The notes: generated from the sequence alone by a model not told the origin. Counted from the stretch's first letter, positions 26,610 through 35,972 are shown. The stretch: 64,000 bases of DNA from Bacteroidales bacterium (GCA_024413595.1 JAKSUC010000012.1:1-64000); one strand, 5' to 3'. Translations and numbers: made by a program.

Positions 26610-26638
26610 AGATTTTTTTATATATATAATATTGGTTT

Positions 26639-28327
26639 TTAATTTTCTTCTACCATTTTTTGTAGCATTTGGTGTTCTGTATAATGAACACCAACTTGTT
26701 TATCAACTAATTTACCTTTCTTGTTAATAAATAACAAAGTTGGCCATGCTTTGACGCTAAATTTTGAAGTTATTGTTTCCATTTGTTTTTCGGAAAGATA
26801 ATACGAGTCGCCGATAAATAAACTTGATGAGGTTTTTAAATAATCTTCGTATGACGTGTTTTGAGAACTTGTAATATATACAAATGCAACTCCTTTATTT
26901 ATTAACTCTTGTTCGTAGGTGTGCATATATTTTGCAAATATCATACATGCAGCGCACCCAGCATACCAAAAATCAACTAATACAACTTTATCTTTATAAT
27001 TATTCATAATTTCATTAAATAATTCATCTCCTTCTGCATCGCTAACTTCTTTTAATGTTGCACCTTGAGATGTTTTTAGATATATATTGTTTAATTTTGA
27101 TAAATAATTATAATAAAATTGATTTTTGTTTTGTTTTAACTTTTCTAAATCTGAATTGTCTATTGGTGCGTTAGTTAACAATGGAGACGCTATTTTTTGA
27201 GTTTTTAGCATATCTAGTATTATTTCGTCTCCTTTGTGAAAATCATATATATCTAATGTGTCTGATTTTATTTTATTTATTTCAGTTTCATATTTTTGAT
27301 TAAAATATAAAAGTGTTTCTTCTTTTACTTTTTTATTATTTAAGATTTTATATATAATATTATTTAGATTGGATAAATCTGTAGAAATAATATATTTTTT
27401 TAGTTCTGAGTATAATTCAAAATCTTTTATTTGATTAGATTTTGGTGCTATATAAAAATTTATTAACTTTTTAATATTACTTATAAAAGAATAATATTTT
27501 GAAGTTGAGCACATATACATTTGATTAATACCTAAATCGTCAATAAATGAAAATAATTGGTTGCTTAATTCTGTTTTAAATGAATAAACATCCATTTTAT
27601 TTCGTAATTTACTATTAAATAAATATCCATAAATATTTATCATATTGCATAAAATAATAGAATAATGATAGGCTAGTTGTGATTTTAATTCAATTTTACA
27701 AAATTCTTTAGCATTAGGTGAAAAATCTGAATTATCAATCAATTTGAAATAGTTTTCTAATGAGTCTTTTAATGATGTTTTATGTTTTAAAAAATATTCT
27801 CTATTTTCTTCAATTTTTACTATTTTATAAGAAGTATGTTTTATATAAAAGATATTGTTAACAAAATCAGAAATCATTGATGTTGATAGAGCATAATTAA
27901 TATCTGCGTTAGCTCCTGAAAATGATACAAATTCATAACTTTTAGCGTAATTATAATTGAATTGCTCTATAGCCTTTTTTATGTCAATTGTAAATTTTGA
28001 CGTATCGTTAATAGAAGTTAACATATAAAATTCAAAAATGCCAGCTCCTGAAATTTTTATCATTTGTTTGTTAATCACTAAAGGTAAATTTACTTTAAAA
28101 CTTAAATCATCATTGATTTTTGCATCAAAACTTCTTTGCAAACCTAAAATTGGATCATCAATCATAAAATTAATTAATGAGATATTTCTTTCTTTAATAA
28201 TATCACTTTGAGATTTGTCAATTTGTCCAACAATAGTAGTTTCACCATCAACAAATTGATTGTTTAAAACATTTTGCCCAAAACTTAGTAGAGGCAGAAA
28301 CAATAATAATATTAGTAAATGTTTCAT
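26639..28327 (-). CDS. Exported thioredoxin-domain protein 2 (TlpA-like)
   Basis: A 562-residue periplasmic protein. Signal peptide MKHLLILLLFLPLLSFGQ, then a beta-rich N-terminal region (DGETTIVGQID), a long helical middle (about 130-420) and a C-terminal thioredoxin fold with the redox pair Cys458-Ala-Ala-Cys461 and the cis-proline of AWPTLLF. It probably reduces or shuffles disulfides in the periplasm. It is a paralog of the next gene (28365-30017): both ends are very similar, while the middle differs. Being inside an exporter operon, it may act on the exported molecule or on the transporter. Confidence 0.82.
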   Translation of the reverse strand: MKHLLILLLFLPLLSFGQNVLNNQFVDGETTIVGQIDKSQSDIIKERNISLINFMIDDPILGLQRSFDAKINDDLSFKVNLPLVINKQMIKISGAGIFEFYMLTSINDTSKFTIDIKKAIEQFNYNYAKSYEFVSFSGANADINYALSTSMISDFVNNIFYIKHTSYKIVKIEENREYFLKHKTSLKDSLENYFKLIDNSDFSPNAKEFCKIELKSQLAYHYSIILCNMINIYGYLFNSKLRNKMDVYSFKTELSNQLFSFIDDLGINQMYMCSTSKYYSFISNIKKLINFYIAPKSNQIKDFELYSELKKYIISTDLSNLNNIIYKILNNKKVKEETLLYFNQKYETEINKIKSDTLDIYDFHKGDEIILDMLKTQKIASPLLTNAPIDNSDLEKLKQNKNQFYYNYLSKLNNIYLKTSQGATLKEVSDAEGDELFNEIMNNYKDKVVLVDFWYAGCAACMIFAKYMHTYEQELINKGVAFVYITSSQNTSYEDYLKTSSSLFIGDSYYLSEKQMETITSKFSVKAWPTLLFINKKGKLVDKQVGVHYTEHQMLQKMVEEN

Positions 28328-28364
28328 AGTTGTTATATTTTTTTGTATATAAAATATTGAGTTT

Positions 28365-30017
28365 TTAATTTTCTTCTACCATTTTTTGTAGTTTTAAATG
28401 TTCTTGAAAGTTTGTACCCACTTGTTTTTCTATAAAATTGCCATTTTTGTCAAAAATTAAGAATGTTGGCCAATATTTGGTTTTAAATTTTGTTCTTAAC
28501 GATTTTAATTGACTATTTGAAAGATAATAAGAATCTCCTAAAAATAAACTTGATGATTTCTGTTCGTAATTATTGTATGATGTTTTTGTAGAAGTAAGAT
28601 ATACAAATGCAATTCCATCATCAATTAAATCAGGTAAGTAGGGTTTTATTTTATGAGAAAATTGTATACATGCGCCACATGACTCATGCCACATATCTAT
28701 AAAAACTATTTTTCCTTTATAGTTACTCAAAATTTCATTTAGCAAATCATCACCTTCAACATCGCTAACGTTTTTTAATGTTGCGCCATGTGCAGTTTTT
28801 AAATATTCTTCGCTTAAATTAGATATATAATTATAATAAAAAGGATTTTTGTTTTGTTTCAATAGTTCTAAATCTGAATTTTCTATTGGTTCATTAGTTA
28901 ACAATGGAGATGATATTTTTCGTGTTTTTAATAAATCTGGTATTATTGCATCTCCTTTATTTAAATCAAATTTTAATGTGTCTGCTTTTATTTTGTTTAT
29001 TTCTGTTTCGTATTTTTGGTTGAAATAAGATAATAACTCGCTTTTTACCTTTTTATTAATTAATATATTATGTGTAATTTGATTTAATTGTTTTAAATCT
29101 TTATGTTCAACATATTTTTTAAGTTCTGAATATAATTCATATTTTATTTGTTGATTGTTTTTAGGTTTTGAATAAGTATTATTTAGAATCTTTAGATTAT
29201 TTATAAATGAAAAATAACTATTGGTTGATAATATATCCATTTGATTAGCACCTAATTCATCAATAAAAGAAAATATTTCGTTACTAAACTCTGTTTTATA
29301 TAAATAAGGTTCATTTTTAGGATGAAAATAATTGAAATTTAAACTATATATTGAATATCTTTCATTTATAGTTATTAATAAATCAGTATAATACAAAGCT
29401 AATTGAGATTTTATTTCTAATTTATAAAATTGTTTTGCATTAGTTGTATAAGGTAATTCGTTAATCAATTTATCAAAAAATTGTAACGTGTCTTTTAATG
29501 ATTTTAAACGATTTAAATAAAAAGGACGTGTAATTTCTCTTGTATCTTGAGATGAATATTCTCTAATTTTTTTATGCAAATCATCACATTCCAAAGGACA
29601 TATTGCAGAATTAATATCTGCATTTGCCCCTAAAAATGTTACATAACCCCAAGAATTTTCATAGTTTATTGCTTTTAATTCAATTGCCTTTTTAACATTG
29701 ATTGTAATATAAGAAGTATCATTAATAGATGCTAACATGTTAAAATTAAAACATTTTGAATGTCTAACACGAATCATTTGATTACTAACAACCAATGGTA
29801 ACTTAATAGAAAATGTAGAATCTTCATTAACATTTGCAACAAATCTTCTTTGTAATCCAGAAATAGGATCTTTAATTGAAAATGTAACAGAAGGTATAAA
29901 ACTACTATCAATTTTTCCAACAATAGTAGTTTCACCATCAATAAATTGATTATTTAAAACATTTTGCCCAAAACTTAGTAGTGGCAAAAACATTATTAAT
30001 ATTAGTAAATGTTTCAT
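28365..30017 (-). CDS. Exported thioredoxin-domain protein 1 (TlpA-like)
   Basis: A 550-residue paralog of the gene at 26639-28327. Signal peptide MKHLLILIMFLPLLSFGQ, N-terminal DGETTIVGKID region, helical middle, and a C-terminal thioredoxin fold with Cys447-Gly-Ala-Cys450 and the cis-proline in YWPTFLI. Both proteins end LQKMVEEN. The predicted location is the periplasm. The CxxC spacer differs (GA here, AA in the paralog), which would change the redox potential. It is the second gene of the exporter operon, 29 bp after the TolC-like gene. Confidence 0.82.
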   Translation of the reverse strand: MKHLLILIMFLPLLSFGQNVLNNQFIDGETTIVGKIDSSFIPSVTFSIKDPISGLQRRFVANVNEDSTFSIKLPLVVSNQMIRVRHSKCFNFNMLASINDTSYITINVKKAIELKAINYENSWGYVTFLGANADINSAICPLECDDLHKKIREYSSQDTREITRPFYLNRLKSLKDTLQFFDKLINELPYTTNAKQFYKLEIKSQLALYYTDLLITINERYSIYSLNFNYFHPKNEPYLYKTEFSNEIFSFIDELGANQMDILSTNSYFSFINNLKILNNTYSKPKNNQQIKYELYSELKKYVEHKDLKQLNQITHNILINKKVKSELLSYFNQKYETEINKIKADTLKFDLNKGDAIIPDLLKTRKISSPLLTNEPIENSDLELLKQNKNPFYYNYISNLSEEYLKTAHGATLKNVSDVEGDDLLNEILSNYKGKIVFIDMWHESCGACIQFSHKIKPYLPDLIDDGIAFVYLTSTKTSYNNYEQKSSSLFLGDSYYLSNSQLKSLRTKFKTKYWPTFLIFDKNGNFIEKQVGTNFQEHLKLQKMVEEN

Positions 30018-30046
30018 ATTTGTTATATTTTTTTATTAATCAAAAA

Positions 30047-31537
30047 TCAAATTTGTATATCCCAATTAATAGGACAATTATTTGCAAAATCATAACCTGT
30101 TATTGATCTTAAACCGTAATATAACGACCAATATGTAGATAAACTTGAAATATAATTTCGTCGAGCTGAGTCTTTTTCAGAAATAGCACTATTTAAATCT
30201 AAAATTGTATTTTTACCAAGTAAATATAATTGACGAGCAACTTCATATCGTTTTTCGGCTGTTTGGTCTACTTGTTTAGCTACTTCTACTCTTTTTGATT
30301 GTAAATTAAATTGTTGTACCATTTTTATAACATTTTGTTCAAAACTTTTTATCCCTTGCTCTGCATTTATATCTGATAAATCAACATTAGATTGAGCCAC
30401 TTTTTTACTTCCTTTACCTTTACCCCAATCTAGTATTGGTATTGATAATGTTAATGAGGCATATTGCATATCGGTGGGAGAGTGGTATGTTTCTGATAAT
30501 TCTGCTGCTGTTTGTGATAATCCAAATTGAATATATAAATTTGCTTTTAAACCAGAATTGGCTTTGCAATAAGCTAAATTTTGTCGACTTTCTAACTGAT
30601 TTCTATAATATTTATCTAATTCAGGACTATTTTTTAAAGCATAATTTAAGGCTTGTTCTATTGAAATCTCTAATGGTTTATTATCAAAAAAAGATGTTAT
30701 TAAACTATCTGGCAATTTAGAAATATCTACTCGTAATGATGTGTTTGTAGGTAAATCAAGAAAATTTCTAAGATTTTCAGCTACTGTTTGTAATGTTATA
30801 TTTGCATCTAACAAATTTGTTTCTTCGCGCAATTTATTGAGTTTTAGTTGAAGCATTTCGTTTTCTGATATTGTTCCAATATTGTAACGTCCTTCGGCAA
30901 AAGTACAAAGTGTATCTGCTGATGCTAGATTACTTTTGGCTATTTCTACATCGGTTTGTGCTGCTGCTAGTTCAAAATAGTATATACTTGCTTGAGAAGC
31001 TACTAATTCCATTGTTTCATTATATTGTTTTTTAGCTTCTTGCCATCTTAAAGGTTCTATTTTTGAATTCCATTTTATTTCGTTGTATCCGATAAGATTT
31101 TGCTGATATCCTATTGATATTGGTTGTGAACGATATGCTGTGGTTCCTTCGCCTTCTATTTGATCATCTCTAAGAAGAGAACTTTTTATAAATAAATTTC
31201 CTCCTGTAAATGGAATATTTTGTGAAATTTCTAATGAAATATCATTGCTCAATTCGCTAACATGTACAAAATTATATGTTCCATCGGGTTGAACCACGCG
31301 TTCAATACCTCGATTAAATTCTGGTGAAGTATTTAATGTTAATGATGGTTTATAACTTGCTTTATAGTAACGATAATTCCAATAAGCACTTCTTAATGTG
31401 TGTTTTGCTGAAATTGCATGTGGCGATTTTTCTTGAGCCAAGCCTATTGTTTTACTTAGTGTTAGTTTTTCAGTGTTTTGTGCAAAAACTGTTATTGAAA
31501 AAATGCTAATTAATATTATCAATTCAATACATTTCAT
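30047..31537 (-). CDS. TolC-family outer membrane efflux protein
   Basis: A 496-residue outer membrane channel. Signal peptide (about 1-19), then the duplicated helical-barrel layout of TolC: LTLSKTIGLAQEKSPHAISA early and ISIEQALNYALKNSPELDKY near residue 290, each followed by long coiled helices. It is the first gene of the operon TolC, thioredoxin 1, thioredoxin 2, adaptor, permease 2, ATPase, permease 1, which together make a complete trans-envelope exporter. The upstream region holds the third regulator palindrome, a hairpin and an unusual 41-bp repeat array. Confidence 0.9.
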   Translation of the reverse strand: MKCIELIILISIFSITVFAQNTEKLTLSKTIGLAQEKSPHAISAKHTLRSAYWNYRYYKASYKPSLTLNTSPEFNRGIERVVQPDGTYNFVHVSELSNDISLEISQNIPFTGGNLFIKSSLLRDDQIEGEGTTAYRSQPISIGYQQNLIGYNEIKWNSKIEPLRWQEAKKQYNETMELVASQASIYYFELAAAQTDVEIAKSNLASADTLCTFAEGRYNIGTISENEMLQLKLNKLREETNLLDANITLQTVAENLRNFLDLPTNTSLRVDISKLPDSLITSFFDNKPLEISIEQALNYALKNSPELDKYYRNQLESRQNLAYCKANSGLKANLYIQFGLSQTAAELSETYHSPTDMQYASLTLSIPILDWGKGKGSKKVAQSNVDLSDINAEQGIKSFEQNVIKMVQQFNLQSKRVEVAKQVDQTAEKRYEVARQLYLLGKNTILDLNSAISEKDSARRNYISSLSTYWSLYYGLRSITGYDFANNCPINWDIQI

Positions 31538-31584
31538 TTTATTTGTTTTTTTCTAAGGCAAATATCACCATATAAAAAATAAAA

Positions 31585-31621
31585 AAGCCTCGAAAAAGTA
31601 TAAATCAACTTTTTGAGGCTT
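31585..31621 (-). terminator. Hairpin with T run upstream of the TolC gene
   Basis: A 14-bp stem with one bulged base (AAGCCTCGAAAAAGT with ACTTTTTGAGGCTT). On the minus strand it is followed by T-rich sequence, so it reads as a terminator about 48 bp before the TolC ATG. It may stop transcription coming from the repeat array, or act as an attenuator if the transcript starts further upstream. Confidence 0.6.
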
Positions 31622-31625
31622 AAAA

Positions 31626-31642
31626 TGTCCAAATATTTGACA
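31626..31642 (-). promoter_or_regulatory. TGTC-N9-GACA palindrome upstream of the exporter operon
   Basis: TGTCCAAATATTTGACA, the third copy of the operator-like motif. It lies 89 bp upstream of the TolC start, the same distance as the copy at 25336-25352 has to its gene. Confidence 0.6.
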
Positions 31643-31719
31643 GTAGTTTTATTTACTCTTATTTCAACTAATTTTTATTTTCTTAAGGTTCAAAAATTTT
31701 TGATGATATAATAAGAAAA

Positions 31720-32153
31720 GTATTCGGCAAGTTTGCAGAATACTTTTTTTCATTTTGGAAGCTCTCGGAAAGTTTGCAGAATAATTTTTTCATTTTGGAA
31801 GTACTCGGCAAGTTTGCAGAATAAAAAATATTCATTTTAGAAGTCTTCGTGAAGTTTGCAGAATAATTTCCCGAATAAGGGAAGTCTTCGTGAAGTTTGC
31901 AGAATAATTTCCCGAATAAGGGAAGTCTTCGTGAAGTTTGCATAATAATTTCCCGAATAAGGGAAGTATTCGGGAAGTTTGCATAATGATTTCCCGAATA
32001 AGGGAAGTCTTCGTGAAGTTTGCAGAATAATTTTCCCGAATAAGGGAAGTCTTCGTGAAGTTTGCAGAATAATTTCCCCTAAAAGGAATGTATTCGGGAA
32101 GCTTGCAGAATAATTTCCCCTAAAAGGAATGTATTCGGGAAGCTTGCAGAATA
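31720..32153. repeat. Orphan tandem array of eleven 41-bp units
   Basis: Units share AAGTTTGCAGAATAATTT followed by a short palindrome (TTTCCCGAATAAGGGAA) and end GTCTTCGTG or GTATTCGGG. The GTTTGCA core recurs at 31731, 31772, 31812, 31854, 31895, 31936, 31977, 32018, 32060, 32101 and 32142, so the period is 40-42 bp. Units at both ends have drifted. Some neighbouring units form longer inverted repeats (TATTCGGGAA with TTTCCCGAATA). Frames through the array are open but show only a repeated peptide and no start context, so I treat it as non-coding. No ATPase gene follows it, unlike the other arrays of the window. Confidence 0.85.
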
Positions 32154-32306
32154 AAAATATTTTTTGGGGGATCATTTTTCTGCAAGTTTACAAAATTTTG
32201 CTCACTATAATTTTTATTTAAATGGTTCTATACATATCTATAAATACGATTAAAAATTTCTAATATAAAGAATATAATTAAAATTTAAGAAAAAGATGTT
32301 TATAAA

Positions 32307-32357
32307 AATAACCTTGTAAATTAATAGGTTAATTATCTAGAAATTTACAAGGTTATT
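32307..32357 (-). terminator. Terminator of the YARHG gene
   Basis: A perfect 16-bp stem (AATAACCTTGTAAATT and its complement) with a 19-base loop, followed on the minus strand by a short T-rich stretch; it begins about 40 bp after the stop. Confidence 0.75.
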
Positions 32358-32397
32358 TAAAACTAGAAAATATCAAAAATCTTAAAAATTCATTTTT

Positions 32398-33315
32398 TTA
32401 TTTCAACCCTTCGTCCATAGGTCTATTTTCTTGTTTCTCAAAATTTTTGATGATATTAACATTTATCTCTTCAATTTGAGAAAGTTTAATTTTGTTGTTG
32501 TCAGTTCCTGGATGATACCAAGGTTGAGCTGAAAAATATGATTTTAGATCAGCAGAATTAAAAATCCATCCGTGACGAGCATAAATTTCGTTTCTCATTA
32601 TGCGAAGTGTTTTATTATCGAAACGCCATAATGCTTGATTTCTAACAATTTCGTCTGATAGAAATGTCCAACGTCCTTGTGGTGATACATTTTTTAATTT
32701 ATGAAATAGTTTTCCTTTTTCTGTTGTATATTCTCCTTGCTGTGTATAATAAAGATTTATACCAGTTGTTGAAGTTTCCCAATAAAAAGTACAGTAATCG
32801 CTCTGCATTATAAAATACATTTGTTCAGCGAGTGTATAACTATATTCTTTCCCTCCAATAGTGATTGTTCCATTGTCAATTTTATATTTTTTACCATTTT
32901 CGTCCACATAATCACCATTCAATAATAGATTGTATGGTTTGTTCATAACATCTAATTCAAAAGTTTGTTCTTCGCTATTTGTATTTTCAAAAAATTCTAG
33001 AATATTATTTTTGTCATCTTTAACAAATAAATATTTTTTGTTGTTGATAGTTTGTAGTTCAACAAATTTAGCATCTTCAGAAAAACTCCAAGTATCTTTG
33101 GTTCTTGTAATAGAGTATTTGTTGTTAGAAATTTTATTGAATTTTACAATTTCTTCGCTTTCAGCGTAGTGGTCAATTTCAAAAGTAACCGTATTTCCAG
33201 AAACAGTTGCAATTGCGTTTTCGTAAGGTGTAACCCAATTAGATTTGTTGGCAATTTGTGCATTTGCTATTAGTCCTAATGCTAATAATGCACTTGTAAT
33301 CAATGTTTTTTTCAT
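32398..33315 (-). CDS. Exported YARHG-domain protein
   Basis: A 305-residue secreted protein. Signal peptide MKKTLITSALLALGLIANAQ, a beta-rich region of unknown fold (about 25-210), then a C-terminal YARHG domain (about 230-300) with the diagnostic LRIMRNEIYARHGWIF and SYFSAQPWYHPG. YARHG is an extracellular domain of unknown role in many bacteria. It stands alone between its terminator and the divergent acetyltransferase gene. Confidence 0.82.
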   Translation of the reverse strand: MKKTLITSALLALGLIANAQIANKSNWVTPYENAIATVSGNTVTFEIDHYAESEEIVKFNKISNNKYSITRTKDTWSFSEDAKFVELQTINNKKYLFVKDDKNNILEFFENTNSEEQTFELDVMNKPYNLLLNGDYVDENGKKYKIDNGTITIGGKEYSYTLAEQMYFIMQSDYCTFYWETSTTGINLYYTQQGEYTTEKGKLFHKLKNVSPQGRWTFLSDEIVRNQALWRFDNKTLRIMRNEIYARHGWIFNSADLKSYFSAQPWYHPGTDNNKIKLSQIEEINVNIIKNFEKQENRPMDEGLK

Positions 33316-33620
33316 AATTAATGTGGTGTTTTTTTTATTTATTATATTTCTTGTTTTGTTTTCAAAAAAAATGCCGATATAAATAATTATTTAGGTAGTT
33401 GACAAAATATTTTGTTTCAAAATATAAGATAAACACCCTAATTTTTGTCACAAAATATAAGATATTTTTTCATAATATAGTTTAAGAAACTTTTTTTCAT
33501 GAATTTAGCTTTATATTATTATTTTTACAGCCATGAATACTCCAAATCACTATATATTTGGAATTGTTACAAAAAAGATGAATGTAATTATAATTTAAAG
33601 TTATTCAAATTTTTAAATCA
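33316..33620. other. Divergent intergenic region
   Basis: Holds the promoters of the YARHG gene and the acetyltransferase gene. CAAAATATAAGATA occurs twice, about 35 bp apart (near 33417 and 33452), and ACAAAATATTTTGT (near 33403) is a perfect palindrome. These may be regulator sites, but no clear -7 box stands out. Confidence 0.35.
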
Positions 33621-34088
33621 ATGAAATTAGAAACCAAAAGATTATTTCTTTATCCAATTAGTGATGAAGATATTAAGCAAATGATAGAAAACGAACCTAA
33701 AACAGAAATTAAACAAGCATATTCAGAAATGCTTCAAGGTTGTATTGAAAACCCAGAAAATAGAATTTGGTATTCAATATGGATTATGGAATTAAAAGAA
33801 AAAACTGGAATAATTGTAGGTGATTTTTGTTTTAAAGGTCCAAGTAAAAATGGAATAGTTGAAATTGGTTACGGACTTAGAGACGGATTTTGTGGAAATG
33901 GTTTTATGACAGAAGCCGTAAAAGCAATTTCAGAATGGGCTTTTACACAAGAAAATGTTAATATTATTGAAGCTGAAACTTCTGACGATAACGAAAAATC
34001 AAAAAATGTACTTTTAAAAACAGGATTTAAATTTTCAGGAAAATTTGGTGAAGAAGGTCCTAGATTTCAGTTAATTAAAAATTTATAA
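33621..34088 (+). CDS. GNAT acetyltransferase (RimJ/RimL type)
   Basis: A 155-residue N-acetyltransferase. It begins METKRLFL-like (MKLETKRLFLYPIS), the form of the RimJ/RimL group, and the acetyl-CoA loop is GYGLRDGFCGNGFMTEAV, with the late pair NVLLKTGFKFSG. It would move an acetyl group to an amine on a protein or small molecule; the substrate is unknown. It is one of five GNAT genes in this window and stands alone. Confidence 0.85.
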   Translation: MKLETKRLFLYPISDEDIKQMIENEPKTEIKQAYSEMLQGCIENPENRIWYSIWIMELKEKTGIIVGDFCFKGPSKNGIVEIGYGLRDGFCGNGFMTEAVKAISEWAFTQENVNIIEAETSDDNEKSKNVLLKTGFKFSGKFGEEGPRFQLIKNL

Positions 34089-34232
34089 AATTCAATTCTA
34101 ATTATTTGTCAAAAATGTAAAACTTAAACAATGTAGTTAAGCCATATTGATTATTTTTATTATGAAACAATTGATATAATGAACACGTTCTTTAAGACAG
34201 AATTTTTTTATATAAGATTTAGAGATAAAAAA

Positions 34233-34853
34233 ATGAATATTCGATTAGAACAACCGCAAGATTATAGGGAAGTTGAAAACTTGACCCGTGAAGCATTTTG
34301 GAACGTATATTGTCCTGGTTGCAGGGAGCATTATGTGCTCAACAAATACAGAAACAATCCTGATTTCATTTCTGAATTGGATTTCGTTATGGAGGAAGAT
34401 GGTAAAATCATTGGTCACGTAATGTATTCAAAAGCATCTTTAGTACTTGACAATGGAACAGAATTTCCAGTTTGGACTTTAGGTCCAATAAGTATTCACC
34501 CAGATTACAAGCGTCAAGGTTATGGTTTAAAATTATTGCAATATTCCATAGAAAAAGCAAAGTCTATTGGAGTTGGATGCCTATGTTTTGAAGGTAATAT
34601 CGAATTTTACAAACACGCAGGATTTGTGTTGGCAAGTTCGTTAAAAATTCATTATCATGGTGAACCAAAAGAAAGCGAAGTTCCATATTTTCTTGCACAA
34701 GAACTTATTCCTGGTTATTTAAACGGAGTTGAAGGAACATATCACACACCTAAAGGCTATTTTGTATGTGACGAAAATCCAAAAGATTTTGAAGCATTCG
34801 AAGCAACTTTTCCATACAAGGAGAAAAAAGTATTACCAGGACAATTGTTTTAA
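34233..34853 (+). CDS. GNAT acetyltransferase
   Basis: About 206 residues, with the acetyl-CoA loop HPDYKRQGYGLKLLQYSI and the late IEFYKHAGFVLAS segment. The N-terminal VENLTREAFWNVYCPGCREH is typical of a common family of predicted N-acetyltransferases in anaerobes. I start at the ATG at 34233 (MNIRLEQPQDYREVE); the earlier in-frame ATG at 34179 adds 18 residues without family likeness. Substrate unknown. A terminator follows at 34895-34919. Confidence 0.85.
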   Translation: MNIRLEQPQDYREVENLTREAFWNVYCPGCREHYVLNKYRNNPDFISELDFVMEEDGKIIGHVMYSKASLVLDNGTEFPVWTLGPISIHPDYKRQGYGLKLLQYSIEKAKSIGVGCLCFEGNIEFYKHAGFVLASSLKIHYHGEPKESEVPYFLAQELIPGYLNGVEGTYHTPKGYFVCDENPKDFEAFEATFPYKEKKVLPGQLF

Positions 34854-34894
34854 ATGATGAGGGTAAATTAAAATCAAATAACGAATTTTTATTA

Positions 34895-34919
34895 ACGGCT
34901 CGATTTTTAGTCGAGCCGT
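34895..34919 (+). terminator. Terminator after the acetyltransferase gene
   Basis: A perfect 9-bp GC-rich stem ACGGCTCGA/TCGAGCCGT with a 7-base loop, 41 bp after the stop; the following T tract is weak. Confidence 0.65.
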
Positions 34920-34982
34920 ATTTAATTATATATCAGTAATTCATGAAAAGTTGCTGACGAATACATAAAAAAGTTATAATTT

Positions 34983-35081
34983 GTTAATGGAACACAAAAA
35001 CCTTCACCCGAACAAGAAAAAATTATTTTACAAGAGGTTAAAAATATAGGAAAACGAATTGAAGAATTAGAGATTATTTAA
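34983..35081 (+). pseudogene. Remnant of a small coding sequence
   Basis: An open stretch reads KPSPEQEKIILQEVKNIGKR in frame and ends at a stop at 35079, but the frame is closed by a stop just upstream and has no start. It looks like the C terminus of a lost small gene. I do not recognise the family. Confidence 0.35.
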
Positions 35082-35103
35082 TCAACATTCAACAAAATAA
35101 CTC

Positions 35104-35170
35104 CCATTATTCCGTATTTTTGCTTTAGATAAATGGATTAAGATTTAAAATATTAAGGAAATGAAAGATT
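35104..35170. repeat. Direct repeat, copy 1: duplicated promoter and start of the cupin gene
   Basis: About 67 bp that match 35973-36040 except for a few bases: the -7 box TATTTTTG (35116-35123), the leader and the first codons ATGAAAGATT of the cupin gene. After that point the sequences diverge. This copy now lies upstream of the antitoxin gene. Confidence 0.85.
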
Positions 35171-35234
35171 GTATTTTTTTGAAGATTAATTCTATTTTAC
35201 TATATTTGCATTTATAATATTAACATACTAGAAA

Positions 35235-35495
35235 ATGACATTACAATTTGCATTAGATATACCAGCTAACGTTACAATGTTGAATGTTGACGAGTTGAAG
35301 CAAAAACTTTTAGACTATGCTAATAGTTTGATTAAGTCTATGCCTAATACTATTAATGACAAACGAAATTCTAATAATTTAAAACCAATAAATGAACTTG
35401 ATCCTTTATTACAAGAATTATGTGGTATTTGTAATATTGATGAAAATGATTTAAATGGAGATTTACAACGAAAAAAAGAATTAGAAAAAATATGA
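35235..35495 (+). CDS. Antitoxin-like protein of a PIN toxin pair
   Basis: An 86-residue protein whose stop overlaps the start of a PIN-domain toxin gene (ATGA), the classic toxin-antitoxin layout. The N-terminal half (VDELKQKLLDYANSLI) is a likely helix; no DNA-binding fold is obvious. Many antitoxins of PIN toxins in Bacteroidetes are of this size. It is probably transcribed from the duplicated cupin promoter at 35104-35170. As the toxin gene is broken, the antitoxin may now be free of its partner. The role is inferred from context only. Confidence 0.6.
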   Translation: MTLQFALDIPANVTMLNVDELKQKLLDYANSLIKSMPNTINDKRNSNNLKPINELDPLLQELCGICNIDENDLNGDLQRKKELEKI

Positions 35496-35909
35496 AACTA
35501 TTTCTTGATACCAATATTATAATTGGATTTTCTTGGTAATAGAGATCATTGCGAAGCATCTGCGAATATTTTGCAATTGGGTATTGAAAAATCTGTTCAA
35601 TTATATATTACGAACTTAACTATTGCAAACACTATTTATAATCTCCGTTAAGATTTAGGAAAGGAAAAAGTAAAAGAATACATGCTTAAGTTATGCTCTT
35701 TTATTGAAATATCACCATTAACTAAAAAGGAAACAGATTTGGCTTTTAAAACAAAAAATCCTGATTTTGAAGATGCTTTACAATATTTTTCAGCAATGAG
35801 TGTAGATTGTGATTATATTATTACACGTGATCCAAAACATTTTAAATATTCTACCAAACCAGTAATGTCTGGTGAAGAATTTTTAAATTTATACAACGAA
35901 AATTTATAA
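35492..35909 (+). pseudogene. Broken PIN-domain toxin (VapC-like ribonuclease)
   Basis: The start MKLFLDTNIII has the first catalytic Asp of a PIN nuclease, but one extra G near 35525 shifts the frame and gives a stop after 15 codons. In the shifted frame the protein goes on (GNRDHCEASANILQLG), is cut again by an in-frame TAA at 35649-35651, then runs to the end with the expected motifs DFEDALQYF and CDYIITRDPKHF. Two lesions make it inactive. PIN toxins cut RNA, and loss of the toxin is a usual fate. Confidence 0.85.
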
Positions 35910-35972
35910 ATTAATAGTACATAGCAGTTTTAAATCTTAATATTTGAATAATACTCATTTAAACTACTCACA

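Noticed and set aside
31683-32175. Protein-coding genes through the 41-bp array (86 and 112 codons, minus strand)
   Set aside because: They consist of the translated repeat, begin without signals and change frame where unit length changes.
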